DNA from: Brachycybe producta
Taxonomy: Eukaryota > Arthropoda > Diplopoda > Playtdesmida > Andrognathidae
Direction: 5' to 3'
Assembly: GCA_036925085.1 (NCBI GenBank)
Contig: JAUPFP010000053.1
Location: 1,054,001 to 1,118,000 of the forward strand
Length of the DNA: 64,000 bases
A program made the position numbers and the translations under genes. Positions 23,501 through 36,983 of this stretch are shown here, piece by piece (within the stretch, counting starts at the first letter, position 1; each line of letters starts with the position of its first letter). The notes beneath the pieces are model-generated. The model did not search any database, was not told the origin of the DNA, and saw nothing but the letters and a program-made list of their open reading frames with translations.

Positions 23501-26193
23501 ACTTCAACTTCAACTTCAACTCCAATTTCAACTTCAACTTCAACTTAGACTTAGACTTCGACTTTGACTTTGACTTCGACTTTGACTTTGACTTCGACTC
23601 TGACTTTAACTTTGACTTCAACTTCGACTTCAACTTCAACTTCATTTTCAACTTCAACTTCATTTTCAACTTCAACTTCATTTTCAACTTCAACTTCAAC
23701 TTCAACTTCACCTTTAGCTTTGACTTCAATTTCAATTTCAACTTTGAATTCTACTTCAACTTCAATTTCAAATTAAACTTTAATTTCAAATTTAACTTCA
23801 ACATCAATTTTGTGTTCATCTTCAACTTCGACTTTGACTTTGACTTCGACTCTGACTTAAATTTCAACTTCAATTTCAACTTCAACTTCAACTTCAACTT
23901 CAACTTCTACTTCAACTTCAACTTTGAATTCGACTTCATCTTCAATTTCAACTTCAACTTCAACTTCAACTTCAATTTCAATTTTGAGTTCAACTTCAAC
24001 TTTGACTTTGACTTTGACTTCGACTTCATCTTCAATTTCAATTTCAACTTTGAATTCGACTTCAATTCCAACTTCAAACTCAACTTCAACTTTAACTTCA
24101 ACTGCAACTTCAACTTCAACTTCAATTTCAACTTCAACTTCAACTTCAACTTCAACTTCAACTTCAACTTTAACTTCAATTTCAACTTCAACTTCAACTT
24201 CAACACTTCATCTTCAACTTCAACTTCAACTTCAATTTCAACTTCAACTTCAACTTCAACTTCACCTTCAACTTCAACTTCAACTTCAACTTCAACTTCA
24301 ACTTTGAATTCGACTTCATCTTCAATTTCAACTTCAACTTCAACTTCAACTTCAATTCCAACTTCAAACTCAACTTCAACTTTAACTTCAACTTCAACTT
24401 CAACTTCAATTTCAATTTTGAGTTCAACTTCAACTTTGACTTTGACTTTGACTTCATCTTCAATTTCAACTTCAACTTTGAATTCGACTTCAATTCCAAC
24501 TTCAAACTCAACTTCAACTTTAACTTCAACTGCAACTTCAACTTCAACTTCAATTTCAACTTCAACTTCAACTTCAACTTTAATTTCAAATTCAACTTCA
24601 ACTTCACCTTCAACTTGAACTTTGAATTCGACTTCATCTTCAATTTCAACTTCAACTTCAACTTCAATTTCAACTTTAACTCCAATATCAACTTCAAATT
24701 TAACTTCAACTTCAATTTCAACTTCAACTTCAACTTCAACTTCAACTTCAACTTCAACTTCAACTTCAACTTCAATTTTAAATTCAACTTCAACTTCAAC
24801 ATCAATTTTGTTTTCAACTTCAACTTCGACATTGACTTTGACTTCGACTCTGACTTAAATGTCAACTTCAATTTCAACTTCAACTTCAACTTCAACTTTA
24901 ACTTCAACTTTAACTTCAACTTCAACTTCAACTTCAACTTTGAATTCTACTTCAACTTCAATTTCAACTTAAACTTTAACTTCAAATTCAACTTCAACTC
25001 CAATTTCAATTTGAACTTCAACCTCAAGTTCACCTTCAACTTCAACTTCAAATTCAACTTCAACTTCAACTTCAACTCCAATTTCAACTTCAACTTCAAC
25101 TTAGACTTCGACTTCGACTTTGACTTTGACTTCGACTTTGACTTTGACTTCGACTCTGACTTTAACTTTGACTTCAACTTCGACTTCAACTTCAACTTCA
25201 TTTTCAACTTCAACTTCATTTTCAACTTCAACTTCATTTTCAACTTCAACTTCAACTTCAACTTCACCTTTAGCTTCGACTTCAATTTCAATTTCAACTT
25301 TGAATTCTACTTCAACTTCAATTTCAAATTAAACTTTAATTTCAAATTTAACTTCAACATCAATTTTGTGTTCATCTTCAACTTCGACTTTGACTTTGAC
25401 TTCGACTCTGACTTAAATTTCAACTTCAATTTCAACTTCAACTTTAACTTTAACTTCAATTTCAACTTTAACTTCAACTTCAACTTCAATTTCAACTTCA
25501 ACATCAATTTCAACTTCAACTTCAATTTCAACATCAACTTCAACTTCAAATTCAACTTCAAATTCAACTTCAACTTTAACTTCAACTTTAATTTCAACTT
25601 CAACTTCAACTTCAACTTCAACTTCAACTTCAATTTTGAGTTCAACTTCAACTTTGAATTTGACTTTGACTTCGACTTCATCTTCAATTTCAACTTCAAC
25701 TTCAGTTTCAACTTCAACTTCATCGTCAACTTCAACTTCAACTTCAACTTCAACTTTAACTTCAATTTCAACTTCAACTTCAACTTCAACACTTCATCTT
25801 CAACTTCAACTTCATCTTCAATTTCAACTTCAACTTCAACTTCAATTTCAATTTTGAGTTCAACTTCAACTTTGACTTTGACTTTGACTTCGACTTCATC
25901 TTCAATTTCAACTTCAACTTTGAATTCGACTTCAATTCCAACTTCAAACTCAACTTCAACTTTAACTTCAACTGCAACTTCAACTGCAACTTCAACTTCA
26001 ACTTCAATTTCAACTTCAACTTCAACTTCAACTTCAATTTCAAATTCAACTTCAACTTCACCTTCAACTTCAACTTTGAATTCGACTTCATCTTCAATTT
26101 CAACTTCAACTTCAACTTCAATTTCAACTTCAACTTCAACTTCAACTTCAACTTCTACTTCAACTTCAACTTTGAATTCGACTTCATCTTCAA
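17516..26193 (+). repeat. 8678-bp tandem duplication, copy 1
   Basis: The next 8.7 kb repeats this segment at a constant offset of 8678. Anchors are TTTAGC at 17547 and 26225, and CCTGG at 19863 and 28541. I found two differences: a hexamer missing from the TTCAAC run at 24133-24168, after which the offset is 8684, and A at 24698 against C at 33382. The segment holds several X units with their GAATTC-rich leaders and two CCTCAAGTTCACC blocks (near 23466 and 25021). Identity continues 28 bases past the junction, to 26221. Confidence 0.93.
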
Positions 26194-29100
26194 TTTCAAC
26201 TTCAACTTCAACTTCAACTTCAACTTTAGCTTCGACTTCAATTTCAACTTCAACTTTGAATTCTACTTCAACTTCAATTTCAACTTAAACTTTAACTTCA
26301 AATTCAACTTCAACATCAATTTTGTGTTCAACTTCAACTTCGACTTTGACTTTGACTTCGACTCTGACTTAAAATTCAACTTCAACTTCAACTTCAACTT
26401 CAATTTCAACTTCAATTTCAACTTCAACTTCAACTTCAACTTTAACTTCAACTTTAAATTCAACGTCAACTTCAATTTCAACTTCGACTTCAACTTCAAA
26501 TTCAACATCAACTTCAGTTTCAACTTCAATTCCAACTTCAAACTCAACTTCAACTTTAACCTCAACTGCGACTTCAACTTCAACTTCAATTTCAACTTCA
26601 ACTTCAACACTTCATCTTCAACTTCAACTTCAACTTCAATTTCAACTTCAACTTCAACTTCACCTTCAACATCAACATCAACTTTAACTTCAACTTCAAT
26701 TCCAACATCAAACTTAACTTCAACTGCAACTTCAAATACAACTTCAACTTTATTTTCAACTTCAACTTCAATTTCAACTTCAACTTTAACTTCAACTTCA
26801 ACTTCAATTTCAACTTCGACTTCAACTTCAAATTCAACATCAACTTCAACTTCAACTTCAATTCCAACTTCAAACTCAACTTCAACTTTAACTTCTGCAA
26901 CTTCAACTTCAAGTTCAACTTCAATTTTAACTTCAACTTCAACTTCATCTTCAACTTCAACTTCAAATTCAATTTCAACATCAACTTCAACTTCACCTTC
27001 AACTTCAACTTCAAATTCAACTTCAAATTCTACTTCAACTTCAACTTCGACTTCAACTTCGACTTCAACTTCAACTTCATTTTCAACTTTAACTTCAACT
27101 TTAACTTCAACTTCAACTTCAACTTCAACTTTGAATTCTACTTCGACTTCAACTTCAACTTCATTTTCAACTTTAACTTCATTTTCAACTTCAACTTCAA
27201 CTTCAACTTCAACTTTAGCTTCGACTTCAATTTCAACTTCAACTTTGAATTCTACTTCAACTTCAATTTCAACTTAAACTTTAACTTCAAATTCAACTTC
27301 AACATCAATTTTGTGTTCAACTTCAACTTCGACTTTGACTTTGACTTCGACTCTGACTTAAAATTCAACTTCAATTTCAACTTCAACTTCAACTTCAATT
27401 TCAACTTTAACTCCAATATCAACTTCAACTTTAACTTCAACTTCAATTTCAACTTCAACTTCAACTTCAACTTCAACTTCAACTTCAACTTCAATTTTAA
27501 ATTCAACTTCAACTTCAACATCAATTTTGTTTTCAACTTCAACATCGACATTGACTTTGACTTCGACTCTGACTTAAATGTCAACTTCAATTTCAACTTC
27601 AACTTCAACTTCAACTTTAACTTCAACTTTAAATTCAACGTCAAATTCAATTTCAACTTCGACTTCAACTTCAAATTCAACATCAACTTCAGTTTCAACT
27701 TCAATTCCAACTTCAAACTCAACTTCAACTTTAACTTCAACTGCGACTTCAACTTCAACTTCATTTTCAACTTTAACTTCATTTTCAACTTCAACTTCAA
27801 TTTCAACTTCAACTTTAGCTTCGACTTCAACTTCAACTTCGACTTTGACTTTGATTTCGACTCTGACTTAAAATTCAACTTCAATTTTAACTTCAACTTC
27901 AACTTCAATTTCAACTTTAACTCCAATATCAACTTCAACTTTAACTTCAACTTCAATTTCAACTTCAACTTCAACTTCAACTTCAACTTCAACTTCAACT
28001 TCAACTTCAACTTCAACTTCAATTTTAAATTCAACTTCAACTTCAACATCAATTTTGTTTTCAACTTCAACTTCGACATTGACTTTGACTTCGACTCTGA
28101 CTTAAATGCCAACTTCAATTTCAACTTCAACTTCAACTTCAACTTTAACTTCAACTTTAAATTCAACGTCAACTTCAATTTCAACTTCGACTTCAACTTC
28201 AAATTCAACATCAACTTCAGTTTCAACTTCAATTCCAACTTCAAACTCAACTTCAACTTTAACTTCAACTGCGACTTCAACTTCAACTTCAATTTCAACT
28301 TCAACTTCAACACTTCATCTTCAACTTCAACTTCAACTTCAATTTCAACTTCAATTTTGAATTCGACTTCATCTTCAATTTCAACTTCAACTTCAATTTC
28401 AACATCAACTTCAACTTCACCTTCAACTTGAACTCCAACTTCAACTTAAACTTCAAATTCAACTTCAGTTTCAACTTCAACTTTGAATTCGACTTCATCT
28501 TCAATTTTAACTTCAACTTCAACTTCAATTTCAACTTCAACCTGGACTTCAACTCCAATTTCAACTTCATCTTGAACTTCAAATTTAACTTCAAATTCAA
28601 CTTCAACTTGAAATTCAACTTCAATGTTGTCTTCAACTTCAACTTCAACTTCAATTTTGTGTTCAACTTCAACTTTGACTTTGACTTAAATTTCAACTTC
28701 AACTTCAACTTCAACTTCAACTGCAATTTCATTTTCAACTTCAACTTCAACTTCACTATCAACTTCAAATACAACTTCAACTTGAACTCCAATTTCAACT
28801 TCAAATTCAACTTCGACTTAGACTTCGACTTCGACTTTGACTTTGACTTCGACTCTGACTTTAACTTTGACTTCAACTTCGACTTCAACTTCAACTTCAT
28901 TTTCAACTTTAACTTCATTTTCAACTTCAACTTCAATTTCAACTTCAACTTTAGCTTCGACTTCAACTTCAACTTCGACTTTGACTTTGATTTCGACTCT
29001 GACTTAAAATTCAACTTCAATTTCAACTTCAACTTCAACTTCAATTTCAACTTTAACTCCAATATCAACTTCAACTTTAACTTCAACTTCAATTTCAACT

Positions 29101-32100
29101 TCAACTTCAACTTCAACTTCAACTTCAACTTCAACTTCAACTTCAACTTCAACTTCAATTTTAAATTCAACTTCAACTTCAACATCAATTTTGTTTTCAA
29201 CTTCAACTTCGACATTGACTTTGACTTCGACTCTGACTTAAATGTCAACTTCAATTTCAACTTCAACTTCAACTTCAACTTTAACTTCAACTTTAAATTC
29301 AACGTCAACTTCAATTTCAACTTCGACTTCAACTTCAAATTCAACATCAACTTCAGTTTCAACTTCAATTCCAACTTCAAACTCAACTTCAACTTTAACA
29401 ACAACTGCGACTTCAACTTCAACTTCAATTTCAACTTCAACTTCAACACTTCATCTTCAACTTCAACTTCAACTTCAATTTCAACTTCAACTTCAACTTC
29501 ACCTTCAACATCAACATCAACTTTAACTTCAACTTCAATTCCAACATCAAACTTAACTTCAACTGCAACTTCAAATACAACTTCAACTTTATTTTCAACT
29601 TCAACTTCAATTTCAACTTCATCGTCAACTTCAATTTCAACTTCAACTTCAACTTCAACACTTCATCTTCAACTTCAACTTCAACTTCAATTTCAACTTC
29701 AACTTCAACTTCAACTTCACCTTCAACTTCAACTTCAACTTCAACTTCAACTTCATCTTTGAATTCGACTTCATCTTCAATTTCAACTTCAACTTCAACT
29801 TCAACTTCAATTCCAACTTCAAACTCAACTTCAACTTTAACTTCAACTTCAACTTCAACTTCAATTTCAATTTTGAGTTCAACTTCAACTTTGACTTTGA
29901 CTTTGACTTCGACTTCATCTTCAATTTCAACTTCAACTTTGAATTCGACTTCAATTCCAACTTCAAACTCAACTTCAACTTTAACTTCAACTGCAACTTC
30001 AACTTCAACTTCAATTTCAACTTCAACTTCAACTTCAACTTTAATTTCAAATTCAACTTCAACTTCACCTTCAACTTGAACTTTGAATTCGACTTCATCT
30101 TCAATTTCAACTTCAACTTCATCTTGAACTTCAAATTTAACTTCAAATTCAACTTCAACTTGAAATTCAACTTCAATGTTGTCTTCAACTTCAACATCAA
30201 CTTCAATTTTGTGTTCAACTTCAACTTTGACTTTGACTTAAATTTCAACTTCAACTTCACTATCAACTTCAAATTCAACTTCAACTTGAACTCCAATTTC
30301 AACTTCAAATTCAACTTCGACTTTGACTTCGACTTAGACTTTGACTTTGACTTCGACTCTGACTTTAACTTTGACTTCAACTTCGACTTCAACTTCAACT
30401 TCATTTTCAACTTTAACTTCATTTTCAACTTCAACTTCAACTTCAACTTCAACTTTAGCTTCGACTTCAATTTCAACTTCAACTTTGAATTCTACTTCAA
30501 CTTCAATTTCAACTTAAACTTTAACTTCAAATTCAACTTCAACATCAATTTTGTGTTCAACTTCAACTTCGACTTTGACTTTGACTTCGACTCTGACTTA
30601 AAATTCAACTTCAACTTCAACTTCAACTTCAATTTCAACTTTAACTCCAATATCAACTTCAACTTTAACTTCAACTTCAATTTCAACTTCAACTTCAACT
30701 TCAACTTCAACTTCAACTTCAACTTCAACTTCAACTTCAACTTCAACTTCAATTTTAAATTCAACTTCAACTTCAACATCAATTTTGTTTTCAACTTCAA
30801 CTTCGACTTTGACTTTGACTTCGACTCTGACTTAAATGTCAACTTCAATTTCAACTTCAACTTCAACTTCAACTTTAACTTCAACTTTAAATTCAACGTC
30901 AACTTCAATTTCAACTTCAACTTCAACTTCAAATTCAACATCAACTTCAGTTTCAACTTCAATTCCAACTTCAAACTCAACTTCAACTTTAACCTCAACT
31001 GCGACTTCAACTTCAACTTCAATTTCAACTTCAACTTCAACACTTCATCTTCAACTTCAACTTCAACTTCAATTTCAACTTCAACTTCAACTTCACCTTC
31101 AACATCAACATCAACTTTAACTTCAACTTCAATTCCAACATCAAACTTAACTTCAACTGCAACTTCATATACAACTTCAACTTTATTTTCAACTTCAACT
31201 TCAATTTCAACTTCAACTTTAACTTCAACTTCAACTTCAATTTCAACTTCGACTTCAACTTCAAATTCAACATCAACTTCAACTTCAACTTCAATTCCAA
31301 CTTCAAACTCAACTTCAACTTTAACTTCTGCAACTTCAACTTCAACTTCATCTTCAACTTCAACTTCAAATTCAATTTCAACATCAACTTCAACTTCACC
31401 TTCAACTTCAACTTCAAATTCAACTTCAAATTCTACTTCAACTTCAACTTCGACTTCAACTTCGACTTCAACTTCAACTTCATTTTCAACTTTAACTTCA
31501 ACTTTAACTTCAACTTCAACTTCAACTTCAACTTTGAATTCTACTTCGACTTCAACTTCAACTTCATTTTCAACTTTAACTTCATTTTCAACTTCAACTT
31601 CAACTTCAACTTCAACTTTAGCTTCGACTTCAATTTCAACTTCAACTTTGAATTCTACTTCAACTTCAATTTCAACTTAAACTTTAACTTCAAATTCAAC
31701 TTCAACATCAATTTTGTGTTCAACTTCAACTTCGACTTTGACTTTGACTTCGACTCTGACTTAAAATTCAACTTCAATTTCAACTTCAACTTCAACTTCA
31801 ATTTCAACTTTAACTCCAATATCAACTTCAACTTTAACTTCAACTTCAATTTCAACTTCAACTTCAACTTCAACTTCAACTTCAACTTCAACTTCAATTT
31901 TAAATTCAACTTCAACTTCAACATCAATTTTGTTTTCAACTTCAACTTCGACATTGACTTTGACTTCGACTCTGACTTAAATGTCAACTTCAATTTCAAC
32001 TTCAACTTCAACTTCAACTTTAACTTCAACTTTAACTTCAACTTCAACTTCAACTTCAACTTTGAATTCTACTTCAACTTCAATTTCAACTTAAACTTTA

Positions 32101-34905
32101 ACTTCAAATTCAACTTCAACTCCAATTTCAATTTGAACTTCAACCTCAAGTTCACCTTCAACTTCAACTTCAAATTCAACTTCAACTTCAACTTCAACTC
32201 CAATTTCAACTTCAACTTCAACTTAGACTTAGACTTCGACTTTGACTTTGACTTCGACTTTGACTTTGACTTCGACTCTGACTTTAACTTTGACTTCAAC
32301 TTCGACTTCAACTTCAACTTCATTTTCAACTTCAACTTCATTTTCAACTTCAACTTCATTTTCAACTTCAACTTCAACTTCAACTTCACCTTTAGCTTTG
32401 ACTTCAATTTCAATTTCAACTTTGAATTCTACTTCAACTTCAATTTCAAATTAAACTTTAATTTCAAATTTAACTTCAACATCAATTTTGTGTTCATCTT
32501 CAACTTCGACTTTGACTTTGACTTCGACTCTGACTTAAATTTCAACTTCAATTTCAACTTCAACTTCAACTTCAACTTCAACTTCTACTTCAACTTCAAC
32601 TTTGAATTCGACTTCATCTTCAATTTCAACTTCAACTTCAACTTCAACTTCAATTTCAATTTTGAGTTCAACTTCAACTTTGACTTTGACTTTGACTTCG
32701 ACTTCATCTTCAATTTCAATTTCAACTTTGAATTCGACTTCAATTCCAACTTCAAACTCAACTTCAACTTTAACTTCAACTGCAACTTCAACTTCAACTT
32801 CAATTTCAACTTCAACTTCAACTTCAACTTCAACTTCAACTTCAACTTCAACTTTAACTTCAATTTCAACTTCAACTTCAACTTCAACACTTCATCTTCA
32901 ACTTCAACTTCAACTTCAATTTCAACTTCAACTTCAACTTCAACTTCACCTTCAACTTCAACTTCAACTTCAACTTCAACTTCAACTTTGAATTCGACTT
33001 CATCTTCAATTTCAACTTCAACTTCAACTTCAACTTCAATTCCAACTTCAAACTCAACTTCAACTTTAACTTCAACTTCAACTTCAACTTCAATTTCAAT
33101 TTTGAGTTCAACTTCAACTTTGACTTTGACTTTGACTTCATCTTCAATTTCAACTTCAACTTTGAATTCGACTTCAATTCCAACTTCAAACTCAACTTCA
33201 ACTTTAACTTCAACTGCAACTTCAACTTCAACTTCAATTTCAACTTCAACTTCAACTTCAACTTTAATTTCAAATTCAACTTCAACTTCACCTTCAACTT
33301 GAACTTTGAATTCGACTTCATCTTCAATTTCAACTTCAACTTCAACTTCAATTTCAACTTTAACTCCAATATCAACTTCAACTTTAACTTCAACTTCAAT
33401 TTCAACTTCAACTTCAACTTCAACTTCAACTTCAACTTCAACTTCAACTTCAACTTCAATTTTAAATTCAACTTCAACTTCAACATCAATTTTGTTTTCA
33501 ACTTCAACTTCGACATTGACTTTGACTTCGACTCTGACTTAAATGTCAACTTCAATTTCAACTTCAACTTCAACTTCAACTTTAACTTCAACTTTAACTT
33601 CAACTTCAACTTCAACTTCAACTTTGAATTCTACTTCAACTTCAATTTCAACTTAAACTTTAACTTCAAATTCAACTTCAACTCCAATTTCAATTTGAAC
33701 TTCAACCTCAAGTTCACCTTCAACTTCAACTTCAAATTCAACTTCAACTTCAACTTCAACTCCAATTTCAACTTCAACTTCAACTTAGACTTCGACTTCG
33801 ACTTTGACTTTGACTTCGACTTTGACTTTGACTTCGACTCTGACTTTAACTTTGACTTCAACTTCGACTTCAACTTCAACTTCATTTTCAACTTCAACTT
33901 CATTTTCAACTTCAACTTCATTTTCAACTTCAACTTCAACTTCAACTTCACCTTTAGCTTCGACTTCAATTTCAATTTCAACTTTGAATTCTACTTCAAC
34001 TTCAATTTCAAATTAAACTTTAATTTCAAATTTAACTTCAACATCAATTTTGTGTTCATCTTCAACTTCGACTTTGACTTTGACTTCGACTCTGACTTAA
34101 ATTTCAACTTCAATTTCAACTTCAACTTTAACTTTAACTTCAATTTCAACTTTAACTTCAACTTCAACTTCAATTTCAACTTCAACATCAATTTCAACTT
34201 CAACTTCAATTTCAACATCAACTTCAACTTCAAATTCAACTTCAAATTCAACTTCAACTTTAACTTCAACTTTAATTTCAACTTCAACTTCAACTTCAAC
34301 TTCAACTTCAACTTCAATTTTGAGTTCAACTTCAACTTTGAATTTGACTTTGACTTCGACTTCATCTTCAATTTCAACTTCAACTTCAGTTTCAACTTCA
34401 ACTTCATCGTCAACTTCAACTTCAACTTCAACTTCAACTTTAACTTCAATTTCAACTTCAACTTCAACTTCAACACTTCATCTTCAACTTCAACTTCATC
34501 TTCAATTTCAACTTCAACTTCAACTTCAATTTCAATTTTGAGTTCAACTTCAACTTTGACTTTGACTTTGACTTCGACTTCATCTTCAATTTCAACTTCA
34601 ACTTTGAATTCGACTTCAATTCCAACTTCAAACTCAACTTCAACTTTAACTTCAACTGCAACTTCAACTGCAACTTCAACTTCAACTTCAATTTCAACTT
34701 CAACTTCAACTTCAACTTCAATTTCAAATTCAACTTCAACTTCACCTTCAACTTCAACTTTGAATTCGACTTCATCTTCAATTTCAACTTCAACTTCAAC
34801 TTCAATTTCAACTTCAACTTCAACTTCAACTTCAACTTCTACTTCAACTTCAACTTTGAATTCGACTTCATCTTCAATTTCAACTTCAACTTCAACTTCA
34901 ACTTC
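26194..34905 (+). repeat. 8678-bp tandem duplication, copy 2
   Basis: This copy starts inside a run of TTCAAC hexamers. Base 17515 (T) against 26193 (A) marks the left limit of identity. The right limit is at 26221 and 34905, where copy 1 goes on to TTTAGC and copy 2 to TTCAATTTC. The long frames I compared between the copies encode the same residues apart from the two differences noted for copy 1. That is near-identity over 8.7 kb and implies a very recent event or an assembly artefact. Confidence 0.93.
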
Positions 34906-36983
34906 AATTTCAATTTTGAGTTCAACTTCAACTTTGACTTTGACTTTGACTTCGACTTCATCTTCAATTTCAACTTCAACTTTGAATTCGACTTCAATTC
35001 CAACTTCAAACTCAACTTCAACTTTAACTTCAACTGCAACTTCAACTTCAACTTCAATTTCAACTTCAACTTCAACTTCAACTTCAACTTCAACTTCAAC
35101 TTTAACTTCAATTTCAAATTCAACTTCAACTTCAACACTTCATCTTCAACTTCAACTTCAACTTCAATTTCAACTTCAACTTCAACTTCAACTTCACCTT
35201 CAACTTCAACTTCAACTTCAACTTCAACTTCAACATTGAATTAGACTTCATCTTCAATTTCAACTTCAACTTCAACTTCAACTTCAATTCCAACTTCAAA
35301 CTCAACTTCAACTTTAACTTCAACTTCAACTTCAACTTCAATTTCAATTTTGAGTTCAACTTCAACTTTGACTTTGACTTTGACTTCATCTTCAATTTCA
35401 ACTTCAACTTTGAATTCGACTTCAATTCCAACTTCAAACTCAACTTCAACTTTAACTTCAACTGCAACTTCAACTTCAACTTCAATTTCAACTTCAACTT
35501 CAACTTCAACTTTAATTTCAAATTCAACTTCAACTTCACCTTCAACTTGAACTTTGAATTCGACTTCATCTTCAATTTCAACTTCAACTTCAACTTCAAT
35601 TTCAACTTCAACTTCAACTTCAACTTCAATTCCAACTTCAAACTCAACTTCAACTTTAACTTCAACTGCAACTTCAACTTCAACTTCTACTTCATTTTCA
35701 ACTTCAACTTCAATTTCAACTTCAATTTTGAATTCGACTTCATCTTCAATTTCAACTTCAACTTCAATTTCAACATCAACTTCAACTTCACCTTCAACTT
35801 GAACTCCAACTTCAACTTAAACTTCAAATTCAACTTCAGTTTCAACTTCAACATTGAATTCGACTTCATCTTCAATTTTAACTTCAACTTCAACTTCAAT
35901 TTCAACTTCAACCTGGACTTCAACTGCAATTTCAACTTCATCTTGAACTTCAAATTTAACTTCAAATTCAACTTCAACTTGAAATTCAACTTCAATGTTG
36001 TCTTCAACTTCAACTTCAACTTCAATTTTGTGTTCAACTTCAACTTTGACTTTGACTTAAATTTCAACTTCAACTTCACTATCAACTTCAAATTCAACTT
36101 CAACTTGAACTCCAATTTCAACTTCAAATTCAACTTCGACTTAGACTTCGACTTCGACTTTGACTTTGACTTCGACTCTGACTTTAACTTTGACTTCAAC
36201 TTCGACTTCAACTTCAACTTCATTTTCAACTTTAACTTCATTTTCAACTTCAACTTCAACTTCAACTTCAACTTTAGCTTCGACTTCAATTTCAACTTCA
36301 ACTTTGAATTCTACTTCAACTTCAATTTCAACTTAAACTTTAACTTCAAATTCAACTTCAACATCAATTTTGTGTTCAACTTCAACTTCGACTTTGACTT
36401 TGACTTCGACTCTGACTTAAAATTCAACTTCAACTTCAACTTCAACTTCAATTTCAACTTTAACTCCAATATCAACTTCAACTTTAACTTCAACTTCAAT
36501 TTCAACTTCAACTTCAACTTCAACTTCAACTTCAACTTCAACTTCAACTTCAACTTCAACTTCAACTTCAACTTCAATTTTAAATTCAACTTCAACTTCA
36601 ACATCAATTTTCTTTTCAACTTCAACTTCGACTTTGACTTTGACTTCGACTCTGACTTAAATGTCAACTTCAATTTCAACTTCAACTTCAACTTCAACTT
36701 TAACTTCAACTTTAAATTCAACGTCAACTTCAATTTCAACTTCGACTTCAACTTCAAATTCAACATCAACTTCAGTTTCAACTTCAATTCCAACTTCAAA
36801 CTCAACTTCAACTTTAACCTCAACTGCGACTTCAACTTCAACTTCAATTTCAACTTCAACTTCAACACTTCATCTTCAACTTCAACTTCAACTTCAATTT
36901 CAACTTCAACTTAACTTCAACTGCAACTTCAAATACAACTTCAACTTTATTTTCAACTTCAACTTCAATTTCAACTTCAACTT
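34505..36983 (+). repeat. 6059-bp direct repeat, copy 1
   Basis: This 2.5-kb block recurs at 40564-43042. Anchors at offset 6059 are TTTTGAG at 34536 and 40595, CCTGG at 35912 and 41971, and the deletion scar at 36911 and 42970. Differences I saw are CATTGAATTAGAC here against CTTTGAATTCGAC (near 35232), TTTTCTTTTC against TTTTGTTTTC (36612), CAAATTC against CAACTTC near 35118, and substitutions at 40687, 41620 and 41789 in the other copy. The copies part at 36984 (C) and 43043 (T). Confidence 0.88.
36911..36915 (+). repeat. Deletion scar in an X unit, left instance
   Basis: CTTCAACTTAACTTC here replaces a longer stretch. Other X units have TTCACC, CAACATCAACATC, CCAACATC and CAAACTTAAC at this place. 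The simplest reading is a deletion of several hexamers that also shifts the phase. The identical scar lies at 42970, exactly 6059 bases on. Confidence 0.8.

Noticed and set aside
17516..34905. Treating the 8678-bp duplication as certain biology
   Set aside because: The copies are so alike that a false duplication in assembly is possible. I report the structure as seen, and leave its reality to read evidence.
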